From assembly GCA_903876735.1 (NCBI GenBank), contig CAIRAW010000001.1, forward strand, positions 1-64,000: 64,000 nt of DNA, given 5' to 3'. The notes below the pieces were generated by a model, which was given only the letters and a program-made list of their open reading frames with translations, was not told where the DNA came from and did no database searches. The translations under genes and the position numbers were made by a program. Source of the DNA: an uncultured beta proteobacterium. Lineage in GTDB: Bacteria; Pseudomonadota; Gammaproteobacteria; Burkholderiales; Burkholderiaceae_C. Positions 45,839-54,378 of the stretch are shown in pieces (position 1 is the first letter of the stretch; every line of letters starts with the position of its first letter).

Positions 45839-47559
45839 TGGGCGCCATCCTGTCCACCCCTGTGACCGTGCGCGCTGTAAAGCTCCGGCAGCACTGGACC
45901 GATCGCCTGGCGCAGGCGATTCTGGCCCTGATTGCACTGGCGCTGCTGGCTTTTCTGGCAGGGCCCTTGCTGGCCATTCTTATGCAGGCGCTGCAGGGCA
46001 AACAGGAAGAATTCGTCTGGTTCGACAACTTCATCTCCTACGCCAGGACGCCGGCCCTGCTCGGCAGCGTCTGGAACAGTGTCTGGGTCTCGTCTCTGGT
46101 GACGCTGATCGTGTTGCCGCTGGCCTTTACCTTTGCCTATGCGCTGACACGCTCCTGCATGCCGTTCAAGTCGCTGTTTCGCGGCATTACGCTGATCCCG
46201 CTTCTGGCGCCCTCGCTGCTGTCGGCCATCTCCCTGATCTACTGGTTCGGCAACCAGGGCCTGCTCAAGAGCTGGATGCAGGGCATCGGCATCGACCAGA
46301 TCTACGGCGCACCGGGCATCGTGCTGGCCGAGTGTCTCTCAGTCTTTCCGCACACGCTGATGATTCTGGTGACAGCGCTGAGCCTGTCAGACGCGCGCCT
46401 GTACGAAGCGGCCGACGCCATGGGAACGACGGCACTGCGCAAGTTCTTCACCATCACCCTGCCGGGCGCCAAGTACGGCCTGATCTCGGCCGCGCTGGTG
46501 ACCTTCACGCTGGTCATGACCGACTTCGGTATCCCTAAAGTGATCGGTGGCAACTTCAATGTGCTGGCCACCGATGTCTTCAAACTGGTGATTGGCCAGC
46601 AGGACTTCTCCAGGGGCGCGGTCGTGGCCATTCTGCTGCTTGCACCCGCCGTGCTGAGCTTTGGTGTTGACAACTACGTCAGCCGACGCCAGACCGCGAT
46701 GCTGACGGCGCGCGCCGTGCCCTATTTACCCAAACCATCAAAGGGCTATGACCGGCTCATGACGCTGTACTGCATGGCGATTGCGGCGCTGGTGCTGGCG
46801 ATGCTGGGCATGGCGGTGTTTGCTTCCTTCGCCTCCTTCTGGCCCTACAACCTGACCCCTAGCCTGCGCCACTACGCCATGGGTCTGCTCGACGCGGAAG
46901 TGGGCGAGGCCTTTTTCAACAGCCTGAAGATGGCCGCCGGCACCGCCGTTTTCGGCACGCTGCTGGTGTTCTGCGGCGCCTACCTGCTGGAAAAAACCAA
47001 GGGCATGGACTCTCTGCGCTCACTGGTGCGCCTGCTGGCCGTGCTGCCGATGGCGGTGCCGGGCCTGGTATTGGGCCTGGGCTACATCTTCTTCTTCAAC
47101 GACCCCGCCAACCCGCTCGGTGGCCTGTACCACACGCTAACGCTGCTAACGCTGTGCACCATCGTGCACTTCTACACCACCGGCCACCTGACCGCAGTCA
47201 CCGCGCTCAAAAGCCTGGACAGCGAATTCGAAGCCGTCAGCGCCTCGCTCAAGGTGCCGTTCTACAAGACCTTCTGGCGCGTCACACTGCCACTGTGCGC
47301 GCCGGCGCTGATCGACATGGCGCGCTACTTCTTCATCAACGCCATGACGACGATCTCGGCTGTGGTCTTTCTCTACTCGCCCGAGACCAAGGTGGCCTCG
47401 ATTGCGATCCTGAATCTGGACGAAGCCGGCGAGATCGGCGCCGCCGCCGCGATGGCAGTTCTGATCGCCCTGTCGTCCACCGTTGCCACGTTGCTCTTCA
47501 TGGTGCTGGCGCGATGGAGCAACAAGCACACGCAGGCATGGAGAACCAACGGGCGGTAA
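45838..47559 (+). CDS. phnU: 2-aminoethylphosphonate ABC transporter permease, fused double unit
   Basis: The 573-residue protein contains two binding-protein-dependent permease domains in tandem. The first coupling loop is near LSDARLYEAADAMGTTALRKFFTITLPGAKYGLI (residues about 180-215). The second is LKSLDSEFEAVSASLKVPFYKTFWRVTLPLCAPALI (about 460-495). About twelve hydrophobic helices are visible. One chain thus supplies the whole channel, as in FbpB-type and Burkholderia PhnU-type systems. It completes the importer with PhnS and PhnT. REP-like repeats follow before phnW. Confidence 0.87.
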   Translation: MGAILSTPVTVRAVKLRQHWTDRLAQAILALIALALLAFLAGPLLAILMQALQGKQEEFVWFDNFISYARTPALLGSVWNSVWVSSLVTLIVLPLAFTFAYALTRSCMPFKSLFRGITLIPLLAPSLLSAISLIYWFGNQGLLKSWMQGIGIDQIYGAPGIVLAECLSVFPHTLMILVTALSLSDARLYEAADAMGTTALRKFFTITLPGAKYGLISAALVTFTLVMTDFGIPKVIGGNFNVLATDVFKLVIGQQDFSRGAVVAILLLAPAVLSFGVDNYVSRRQTAMLTARAVPYLPKPSKGYDRLMTLYCMAIAALVLAMLGMAVFASFASFWPYNLTPSLRHYAMGLLDAEVGEAFFNSLKMAAGTAVFGTLLVFCGAYLLEKTKGMDSLRSLVRLLAVLPMAVPGLVLGLGYIFFFNDPANPLGGLYHTLTLLTLCTIVHFYTTGHLTAVTALKSLDSEFEAVSASLKVPFYKTFWRVTLPLCAPALIDMARYFFINAMTTISAVVFLYSPETKVASIAILNLDEAGEIGAAAAMAVLIALSSTVATLLFMVLARWSNKHTQAWRTNGR

Positions 47560-47606
47560 AAAGATGTTTGTCATGCCGAACCACTCTTGTCATGCCGTCC
47601 CCGGAT

Positions 47607-47675
47607 GTCATCCCGGGCTTGACCCGGGATCCATGCCACGCAGACCCTGGATTGCGGGTCAAGCCCGCAATGACA
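47607..47675. repeat. Palindromic repeat copy 3 (phnU-phnW gap)
   Basis: Two units: ATCCCGGG-CTTGA-CCCGGGAT (47610-47630) and ATTGCGGG-TCAAG-CCCGCAAT (47651-47671), the latter followed by GACA. It lies within one co-oriented gene series and may act as an mRNA stabiliser or partial terminator. The rest of 47560-47721 shows only the AAGGAGA ribosome site of phnW. Confidence 0.78.
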
Positions 47676-47721
47676 ATTCAACAAAGACATTTGTAAATTC
47701 AATCCGAACAAGGAGACCCTC

Positions 47722-48837
47722 ATGGACCGCGACAAAATCCTGCTGACCCCCGGGCCGCTGACCACCACCTTGCGCACCAAGCTGGCGATGCTGCGCGACT
47801 GGGGCTCCTGGGACGCCGATTTCAACGCTGTCACCGCCAGCGTGCGTAACAGCTTGCTGGGCGTGATCCACGGCCACGCCAGCCATGTGGTGGTTCCCCT
47901 GCAGGGCAGCGGCACCTTCAGCGTCGAGGCCTCGGTTGCCACCCTGGTGCCGCGCGACGGCCATGTGCTGGTGCTCGACAACGGCGCCTACTGCAAACGC
48001 GCCGCCAAACTGACGAGCATGATGGGCCGGCGCGTCAGCGTGCTGGGCTGCGACGAAGCGGCCCAGGTCGACCCGGTCGCTCTGGCTCAGCAACTCAAGA
48101 CAGACGCCTCGATCACGCACGTGATCCTGATCCACTGCGAAACCGGGGCCGGCGTGCTCAATCCGCTGCAGGCCGTCGCCGACGTCTGCGCCGCGCACGA
48201 CAAGGGCCTGATCGTCGACGCCATGAGCTCATTTGGCGCACTCGAGATCGACGCGCGCAAGACGCGCTTTGACGCGCTGATTGCCGCCAGCGGCAAGTGC
48301 CTCGAAGGCGTGCCCGGCATGGGCTTTGTCTTCATCCGCAAAGCCGTGCTGGATGCCTGCGCCGGGCGCAGCCAATCGCTCGCCATGGACCTGCACGACC
48401 AGTACGTCTACATGGAAAAGACCACGCAGTGGCGCTTCACGCCGCCGACCCACGTCGTCGTGGCCCTGCACGAAGCGATCGCGCAATTCGAGGCCGAGGG
48501 CGGGCAAAGCGCGCGTCTGGCACGCTACACCGCCAACTACCAGACCCTGATTGCCGGCATGGCGCGCCTGGGCTTCAAGCCCTTCCTCAACCCCGCCATT
48601 CAGGCCCCGATCATCGTCACCTTTCACGCGCCGGCGCATCCCAACTACGACTTCAAAACCTTTTACGCCGCTGCGCGCGCACGCGGCTTTATCCTCTATC
48701 CCGGTAAACTGACGCAGATCGAGACCTTCCGCGTCGGCTGCATCGGCGCGATCGGCCCGGACGAAATCGAACAGGCGGTGCATGCCATGGGCCTGGCGCT
48801 GAAGGACATGGGTATTGCCTCGGCAATGCCGGCCTGA
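47722..48837 (+). CDS. phnW: 2-aminoethylphosphonate-pyruvate transaminase
   Basis: The 371-residue class V aminotransferase begins with the family signature [29 protein letters not shown]. The cofactor residues are Asp166 in VDAMSSFGA and the PLP lysine Lys192 in [14 protein letters not shown], spaced as in Salmonella PhnW. It transfers the amino group of 2-aminoethylphosphonate to pyruvate, giving phosphonoacetaldehyde (the PhnX substrate) and L-alanine. AAGGAGA precedes ATG 47722. It leads a co-oriented series into the glutamine-synthetase-like gene 26 bp downstream. Confidence 0.93.
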   Translation: MDRDKILLTPGPLTTTLRTKLAMLRDWGSWDADFNAVTASVRNSLLGVIHGHASHVVVPLQGSGTFSVEASVATLVPRDGHVLVLDNGAYCKRAAKLTSMMGRRVSVLGCDEAAQVDPVALAQQLKTDASITHVILIHCETGAGVLNPLQAVADVCAAHDKGLIVDAMSSFGALEIDARKTRFDALIAASGKCLEGVPGMGFVFIRKAVLDACAGRSQSLAMDLHDQYVYMEKTTQWRFTPPTHVVVALHEAIAQFEAEGGQSARLARYTANYQTLIAGMARLGFKPFLNPAIQAPIIVTFHAPAHPNYDFKTFYAAARARGFILYPGKLTQIETFRVGCIGAIGPDEIEQAVHAMGLALKDMGIASAMPA

Positions 48838-48863
48838 GAGGCAACGAAAACGAGGAGAGCGAC

Positions 48864-50252
48864 GTGGCAAGCAAATCAAAACCGGCAGGCAATCTGCACC
48901 CGGCCGTGCTGGCGGTCCAGCGCTCGATAGCGCCCAAGGTCAAGGTGGCGGTGAGCGACATCGACGGTGTGCTGCGCGGCAAGTACCTGCACCGCGACAA
49001 GTTCCTCGGCGCGGCCGAGTCCTACCCGGGCGGGGGCTTCGGCTTTTGCGACGTGGTCTTGGGCTGGGACATGATGGACGTCACCTACGACAACACCACG
49101 GCCACCGGCTGGCAGCACGGTTTTCCCGACGCGCTGGCACGCATCGACTTCAACACCGCGCGCCACGTGCCCTGGGATGGCGATGTTCCCTTCTTCCTCG
49201 GCGAGTTCGTCAACGCCGACGGCACGCCGCACGCCCAGTGCCCGCGCCAGACCTTGAGGCGCGTCTTGAAGCGCGCCGAGAAGATGGGCTTTCAGGTCAT
49301 GACCGGCATGGAGTTTGAATGGTTCAACTTCCTGGAAACACCGCAAAGCTGGGCCGCCAAACAAGGCGTTGGCCCCGAACAGCTCACACCCGGCATGTTT
49401 GGCTACTCGCTGCTGCGCATGAACCAGAACCGCGAGTTCTTCAATGCCATCATGGACGAGATGCTTGCCTTTGGCGTGCCGGTTGAAGGCCTGCACACCG
49501 AGACCGGCCCCGGCGTTTACGAGGCCGCGATCGGTTTCAGCGAAGCGCTGGAGCAGGCCGACCGCGCCATCCTGTTCAAGACCGGCACCAAGGAAATCGG
49601 CGCCGGCTTTGGCATCATGCCCAGCTTCATGGCCAAGCCGAACCAGAAGCTGCCAGGCTGCAGCGGCCACATCCACCAAAGCCTGTCGGACGGCAAGACC
49701 AACCTGTTCTATGACGCGAAGAATCCGCGCAAGATGAGCAAGCTGTTCGAGAGCTACCTGGCCGGGCAGGTGGCCTGCATGATGGACTTCGCGCCCATGA
49801 TCTGGCCCACCATCAACAGCTACAAACGCCTGGTCGACGGTTTCTGGGCGCCGGTGAAACCGACCTGGGGCATGGACAACCGCACCGCGAGTTTTCGCGT
49901 CATTGCCGGCAGCCCCAAAGCCACGCGACTGGAGACACGCTGCCCCGGCGCCGACGTCAATCCCTATCTGGCGATGGCAGCCGTGATTGCCGCCGGTCTG
50001 GACGGCATTGAGAAAGGCCTGAAGCTCACCACGCCACCGATCACCGGCACCAATGTCGGCGCCGAGAACATCGCACGCGCACCGCGCACCCTGATCGAGA
50101 CCACGCGCATTTTCGAAAAGTCTGCCATCGCACGCGACTGGCTGGGCGACGGCTTTGTCGACCACTTTGCCGCCACCCGTGACTGGGAATGGCGCCAGTG
50201 GCTCGACGGCGTGACCGACTGGGAACTCAAACGCTATTTTGAAATCATCTGA
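48864..50252 (+). CDS. Glutamine synthetase-like gamma-glutamyl-amine ligase
   Basis: The 462-residue protein starts at GTG 48864 after GAGGAG. It has the glutamine synthetase fold: N-terminal beta-grasp (VKVAVSDIDGVLRGKYL), metal-site MEFEWFNFLE, HTETGPGVYEAA, GCSGHIHQSLSDG and RVIAGSPKATRLETRCPGADVNPYLAMAAVIAAGL. It lacks the adenylylation-loop tyrosine region of housekeeping GlnA. Such paralogues (PuuA, IpuC, GlnA4-like) ligate glutamate to amines. Downstream genes (iron ADH, PuuD-like hydrolase, aldehyde dehydrogenase) fit a route in which an amino alcohol is gamma-glutamylated, oxidised and released. The amine is unknown. Confidence 0.82.
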   Translation: MASKSKPAGNLHPAVLAVQRSIAPKVKVAVSDIDGVLRGKYLHRDKFLGAAESYPGGGFGFCDVVLGWDMMDVTYDNTTATGWQHGFPDALARIDFNTARHVPWDGDVPFFLGEFVNADGTPHAQCPRQTLRRVLKRAEKMGFQVMTGMEFEWFNFLETPQSWAAKQGVGPEQLTPGMFGYSLLRMNQNREFFNAIMDEMLAFGVPVEGLHTETGPGVYEAAIGFSEALEQADRAILFKTGTKEIGAGFGIMPSFMAKPNQKLPGCSGHIHQSLSDGKTNLFYDAKNPRKMSKLFESYLAGQVACMMDFAPMIWPTINSYKRLVDGFWAPVKPTWGMDNRTASFRVIAGSPKATRLETRCPGADVNPYLAMAAVIAAGLDGIEKGLKLTTPPITGTNVGAENIARAPRTLIETTRIFEKSAIARDWLGDGFVDHFAATRDWEWRQWLDGVTDWELKRYFEII

Positions 50253-50263
50253 AGAAGAACGCC

Positions 50264-51397
50264 ATGACCATCACCAATTTCTCCTTTCCGACACCGATCA
50301 AATTCGGCACCGACGCACGCAAACTGGTCGCCGCCCACCTGCTTGAGGCCGGCTGCAAACGCCCGCTGGTCGTGACCGACAAAGCGCTGGGCGTGCTGCC
50401 GGTACTGGCCGAGTTCCTGAGCCACCTGGCCGGTCTCGATGTGGCGGTGTTCGCCGGTGTCTTTGGCAACCCGACCTGCAGCCAGGTGATGGACGGCGCG
50501 GCGGCCTACAAGGCGCACCGTGCGGATTGCATTATCGGTTTTGGCGGTGGCGCCGCGCTCGACGTCGCCAAGGTGGTCGGCGTGGCCGCCACGCACGAGG
50601 GCGATATTCTCGAATACGTCTGGGACAACCCAAAGGTGCGCCCCATCGAGAACGCGCTGCCTTACTTCGTCGCGCTGCCGACCACCTCGGGCACCGGCTC
50701 TGAAGTCGGGCGCTCCAGCGTCGTGAGCGAGAACGACACGCACCTCAAGCGCGTCGTCTTCAGCCCCAAAATCCTGGCGCGCTGCGTCTTTGCCGACCCG
50801 GTGCTGACCCTGGGCTTGCCACCGGCCATGACAGCGGCTACCGGCATGGACGCACTGACGCACAACATAGAGAGCTACCTGTCGCCGGCCTACCACCCGC
50901 TGTGCGACGGCATTGCGCTTGAAGGCACGCGCATTGCGGCCGCTGCGCTGCTGACCGCCGTCAAGCAGCCAAGCCAGTTGCAGGCGCGCTCCGACATGAT
51001 GATGGCCTCCATGATGGGCGCGATTGCCTTCCAGAAAGACCTCGGCGCCGTGCACTCCTGCGCGCACGCACTGGGCGCCGTCTGCGACATGCACCACGGC
51101 CTGGCCAACGCGCTGATGATCGACACCGTGCTGGCCTGGAACCAGCAAATGGTGCCGGCCAAGTTCGACGAACTGGCCCATGTCTGCCAGGTGGCGGGCG
51201 GCGGCGCGGCCTTTGTGCCCTGGCTCAAGCAGCTCAAGGAGAGCATCGGCATCAGCGGCGGCCTGGCCGCGCACGGCGTCAAACCGGACCAGTTGGCGCG
51301 CCTGGTGCAGGTTGCAACGGCCGACATCTGCCACCAGACCAATCCGCGGCCCTGCACTTCGGCAGACTTCGAAGCCCTCTTTAAGGCCGCGATGTGA
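50264..51397 (+). CDS. Iron-containing alcohol dehydrogenase
   Basis: The 377-residue group III alcohol dehydrogenase has the NAD motif GGGAALDVAK (94-103) and TTSGTGSEVG. The metal ligands are Asp196 and His200 in GMDALTHNIESYLSP, plus histidines in HSCAHALGAVCDMHHGLANALM. It interconverts an alcohol and aldehyde. In this operon it would oxidise a gamma-glutamylated amino alcohol for the aldehyde dehydrogenase; a role on phosphonate-derived aldehydes is the alternative. It is 11 bp from the ligase gene and overlaps the next start by one base. Confidence 0.9.
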   Translation: MTITNFSFPTPIKFGTDARKLVAAHLLEAGCKRPLVVTDKALGVLPVLAEFLSHLAGLDVAVFAGVFGNPTCSQVMDGAAAYKAHRADCIIGFGGGAALDVAKVVGVAATHEGDILEYVWDNPKVRPIENALPYFVALPTTSGTGSEVGRSSVVSENDTHLKRVVFSPKILARCVFADPVLTLGLPPAMTAATGMDALTHNIESYLSPAYHPLCDGIALEGTRIAAAALLTAVKQPSQLQARSDMMMASMMGAIAFQKDLGAVHSCAHALGAVCDMHHGLANALMIDTVLAWNQQMVPAKFDELAHVCQVAGGGAAFVPWLKQLKESIGISGGLAAHGVKPDQLARLVQVATADICHQTNPRPCTSADFEALFKAAM

Positions 51398-52188
51398 TGA
51401 AAGAACGTCTCAAAATCGGCATCAGCGCCTGCTTCCTGCACCCGGACCCGAACCGCACGGTGTTTGCCAAGAAGACGCTGCAGTACATCGAACAGTCGAT
51501 GGCGCACTGGGTCATGTCGACCGGCGCGCTGCCGGTGATGATTCCGTCGCCGGCCGGCGATGCGGCCCGGAGCGAGCCGCATTTTGATGACTACGCGCAG
51601 TGGCTCGACGGCCTGGTGCTGCACGGCGGCGCCGATGTCTGGCCCGGCAGCTACGGTGAGGCGCCGCTGGAAGAGCGCTGGAGCGGCGACCGCCTGCGCG
51701 ACGAATACGAGATTGCGCTCGTCAAAGCCTTTGTCGCCGCCGGCAAGCCGGTGTTTGGCGTCTGCCGCGGCTTGCAACTGATCAACGTCGCCTTTGGCGG
51801 CACGCTCTTGCAGGACATCGGCACACAGCAACCGGGCGCGCTGGCGCACCGCGACGCCGACCGCTACGACCACAACTTCCATGCGCTTGAAATCGCTCCC
51901 GACAGCCGTATGCAGGCCTTGCTCGATGGCGCGCCAAGCTGCAAGATCAACAGCATCCACCACCAGGGCATCAAGGACCTGGCCAAGGACTTTGTGGTCG
52001 AGGCACGCTGTCCGGATGACGGCATGATCGAGGCCATCCGCTACACCGGCCCGGCCTATGTGGCGGCCGTGCAATGGCATCCGGAATTCCACCATAACGA
52101 CCTGGGCACGCTGGACGACACGCCATTGCTCAACGACTTTCTCGATGCGGCACAAGCCGCCAAAGCCAAAACGGAAACCACAGCATGA
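51397..52188 (+). CDS. PuuD-like gamma-glutamyl hydrolase (class I glutamine amidotransferase fold, peptidase C26)
   Basis: ATG 51397 overlaps the ADH stop (TGATG) and gives 263 residues. The nucleophile is Cys123 in VFGVCRGLQLINV, with the C-terminal VQWHPEFH providing His and Glu. LVLHGGADVWPGSYGE is the oxyanion region typical of PuuD, which hydrolyses gamma-glutamyl-GABA to GABA and glutamate. It should cleave the gamma-glutamyl amide after oxidation of the carried amine. It overlaps the aldehyde dehydrogenase gene by four bases. Confidence 0.88.
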   Translation: MKERLKIGISACFLHPDPNRTVFAKKTLQYIEQSMAHWVMSTGALPVMIPSPAGDAARSEPHFDDYAQWLDGLVLHGGADVWPGSYGEAPLEERWSGDRLRDEYEIALVKAFVAAGKPVFGVCRGLQLINVAFGGTLLQDIGTQQPGALAHRDADRYDHNFHALEIAPDSRMQALLDGAPSCKINSIHHQGIKDLAKDFVVEARCPDDGMIEAIRYTGPAYVAAVQWHPEFHHNDLGTLDDTPLLNDFLDAAQAAKAKTETTA

Positions 52189-53555
52189 ATCAACTCGCCA
52201 TCCACAACCCGGCCAACGGCAACCTGATCACCCAGGTGCACGCCGATGATGCCGCCTCGGTCGCGGCCAAGGCCGCGCGCGCGCGCGCCGCCCAAGCCGG
52301 CTGGCGGGATGTGCCGCTGACGGAGCGCAAGGCCTGCATCACGCGCTTTCGCGCCGGCGTCGTGGCCGAGCTTGAGGTGCTGGCCGCCATCATGACGAGC
52401 GAGACCGGCAAGCCGATCAAGATGTCGCGCAACGAGCTCAACGGCCTGCTCGGGCGCATCGACTTCTTCCTCAAGGAAGTCGATGCCCAACTCGTGACCG
52501 AAACCGTGTTTGCCGAAGGCGGCATGACCGAGCAGATCCAGCCGATCCCGCTCGGTCTGGTGGCCAACATCTCGGCCTGGAACTACCCCTGGTTTGTCGG
52601 CGGCAACGTCTACATTCCGGCACTGCTGACCGGCAACGCCGTGCTCTACAAGCCCTCCGAATTCGCGACGCTGAGCGGCCTGGCGATGGCGCGCCTGCTG
52701 CACGGCGCCGGTGTGCCGCAGGACGTCTTCATCACCGTCATCGGTGGCGGCGAGGTCGGGCAGGCGCTGCTGGACCAAAAAATCGACGGCCTGTTTTTCA
52801 CCGGCTCCTACGCCACCGGCGCGCACATTGCGCGGGCACTCGGACCGCGCATGGTCAAGCTGCAACTCGAGCTCGGCGGCAAGGACCCGACCTACGTCTG
52901 TGAGGACGCAGACCCGAAGGCTGCCGCCGAGTCGCTGGCCGACGGTGCCATGTACAACACCGGCCAGAGCTGCTGCTCGGTCGAACGCATCTACGTGCAC
53001 GAGAGCATTTACGACGCCTTTGTCGCCGCTTTCGTTGAAACGGTGCGCGGCTTCAAGGTCGGCGACCCGGCCAGTGAGGACACCTACATCGGCGCCATCA
53101 CGCGCGCGCCGCAACTCGCCGTACTTGAGGCCCAGGTGGCCGACGCCAAGGCCAAAGGCGCCACGCTGCTTTTCGGCGGCACGCGCCTGAGCGGCCCGGG
53201 CAACTGGTTCGCGCCAACCGTATTCTCGAACGTGAACCACAGCATGGAGCTGATGCGCGAAGAAAGTTTTGGCCCGATCATCGGCATCCAGAAAGTCTCG
53301 GGCGACGGCGAAGCGGTCACGCTGATGAACGACACGCGCTACGGTCTGACCGCCGGCGTCTTCACGCGCGACGAAGCACGCGCCAGGGCCCTGCTGTCAC
53401 AGGTGAACGCCGGCAGCGTTTACTGGAACTGCTGCGACCGCGTCAGCCCGCGCCTGCCCTGGAGCGGCCACGGCGATTCCGGCGTCGGCCTGACCCTGTC
53501 AACCTACGGCATCCAGACCTTCACCCGGCCCAAGGCCTGGCATTTGCGGGCATGA
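52185..53555 (+). CDS. NAD(P)-dependent aldehyde dehydrogenase
   Basis: The 456-residue enzyme has the general base Glu229 in LELGGKDP, the catalytic Cys263 in NTGQSCCSVER and the NAD region SAWNYPWFVGGNVYIPALLTGNAVLYKPSE, and it ends with the oligomerisation strand. It resembles succinate-semialdehyde/betaine-type enzymes and is slightly short at the N-terminus. It is coupled to the PuuD-like gene (ATGA) and ends the operon. It probably oxidises the aldehyde made by the iron ADH. Phosphonoacetaldehyde oxidation (PhnY-like) is less likely because no phosphonoacetate hydrolase gene is present. Confidence 0.9.
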   Translation: MNQLAIHNPANGNLITQVHADDAASVAAKAARARAAQAGWRDVPLTERKACITRFRAGVVAELEVLAAIMTSETGKPIKMSRNELNGLLGRIDFFLKEVDAQLVTETVFAEGGMTEQIQPIPLGLVANISAWNYPWFVGGNVYIPALLTGNAVLYKPSEFATLSGLAMARLLHGAGVPQDVFITVIGGGEVGQALLDQKIDGLFFTGSYATGAHIARALGPRMVKLQLELGGKDPTYVCEDADPKAAAESLADGAMYNTGQSCCSVERIYVHESIYDAFVAAFVETVRGFKVGDPASEDTYIGAITRAPQLAVLEAQVADAKAKGATLLFGGTRLSGPGNWFAPTVFSNVNHSMELMREESFGPIIGIQKVSGDGEAVTLMNDTRYGLTAGVFTRDEARARALLSQVNAGSVYWNCCDRVSPRLPWSGHGDSGVGLTLSTYGIQTFTRPKAWHLRA

Positions 53556-53586
53556 GCCGGGAGGCACAGTGGCACGCGCAGCATGG

Positions 53587-53663
53587 ATTGCGGGTCAAGC
53601 CCGCAATGACAAATTCAGTTGTCATGGCTTCCCACGCCTGTCATCCCGGGCTTGACCCGGGAT
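53587..53663. repeat. Palindromic repeat copy 4 (after the aldehyde dehydrogenase gene)
   Basis: Two units in reversed order relative to copy 3: ATTGCGGG-TCAAG-CCCGCAAT (53587-53607), then ATCCCGGG-CTTGA-CCCGGGAT (53643-53663). It is likely to act as the operon's end signal or stabiliser. Confidence 0.78.
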
Positions 53664-53670
53664 CCATGCC

Positions 53671-53697
53671 TTGTGACTTGCGACTTGTGACTTGCGG
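53671..53697. repeat. Two-copy 14-bp tandem repeat
   Basis: TTGTGACTTGCGAC is followed directly by TTGTGACTTGCGG. It lies between repeat copy 4 and the TTG start of the HAD gene. No ribosome site is evident in it. Confidence 0.6.
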
Positions 53698-53711
53698 AAA
53701 GTACCAACCCA

Positions 53712-54377
53712 TTGCCCAAACTCACCCTGTTTGACCTCGACCACACGCTGCTGACCGGAGACAGCGATGTGCTGTGGTGCGACTTCCTGATCGCGCAGGG
53801 CGTGCTGGACCGGGCGAGTTTTGCCGCGCGCAACACCGACATGGATGCGCGCTACCGCCTGGGAACGGTCGGGCTCGAGGAGTTCGCCAACTTTTACGTC
53901 GGCACCCTGGCCGGGCGCACGGCGCAGGACTGGGAGCCGCTGCGCCAGGAATTTCTGGCTGGCGTGATCGTGCCGCGCATCGGCAGCGCTGCCATGGACC
54001 TGGTGCACGCGCATCTGGACGCTGGCGACCTGGTGGCCATGACCACGGCCACCAACCGCTTCATCACCGAACTCACGGCGCGGCATTTCGGTATCGATCA
54101 CCTGATCGCCACCGAGCCGCAGATGCAGGACCAGCACTTCACCGGGCGCACCCACGGCACGCTCAACATGCGCGAAGGCAAGGTAACAAGGCTGCACGAC
54201 TGGCTGAGCCAGCGCGGTCAGCGCTTCGAGGATTTCGAGAGCACGGCCTACAGCGACTCGATCAACGACCTGCCGCTGCTGCAGGCGGTGCAGCGGGCCG
54301 TCGCGGTCGATCCGGATGAACGCCTGCAGGCCCAGGCGCAAGCACAGGGCTGGCCCATCCTGCGTCTGGCGCGCTGA
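53712..54377 (+). CDS. HAD-IB family phosphatase (SerB-like)
   Basis: The 221-residue protein begins at TTG 53712, in-frame with the nucleophile motif FDLDHTLLTGDSD (Asp8, Asp10). MTTATNRFITELTARHFGI (motif II), RTHGTLNMREGKV with a lysine (motif III) and AYSDSINDLPLLQAV (motif IV) follow, the standard order of HAD-IB hydrolases. Members dephosphorylate phosphoserine, histidinol phosphate or lipid phosphates; the substrate is not readable. No better start is seen because the upstream DNA is repeat sequence. Confidence 0.85.
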   Translation: MPKLTLFDLDHTLLTGDSDVLWCDFLIAQGVLDRASFAARNTDMDARYRLGTVGLEEFANFYVGTLAGRTAQDWEPLRQEFLAGVIVPRIGSAAMDLVHAHLDAGDLVAMTTATNRFITELTARHFGIDHLIATEPQMQDQHFTGRTHGTLNMREGKVTRLHDWLSQRGQRFEDFESTAYSDSINDLPLLQAVQRAVAVDPDERLQAQAQAQGWPILRLAR

Positions 54378-54378
54378 G

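Noticed and set aside
52185..53555. Phosphonoacetaldehyde dehydrogenase (PhnY) identity for the aldehyde dehydrogenase
   Set aside because: No phosphonoacetate hydrolase gene accompanies it, and it is coupled to a PuuD-like gene, which fits gamma-glutamyl aldehyde oxidation better.
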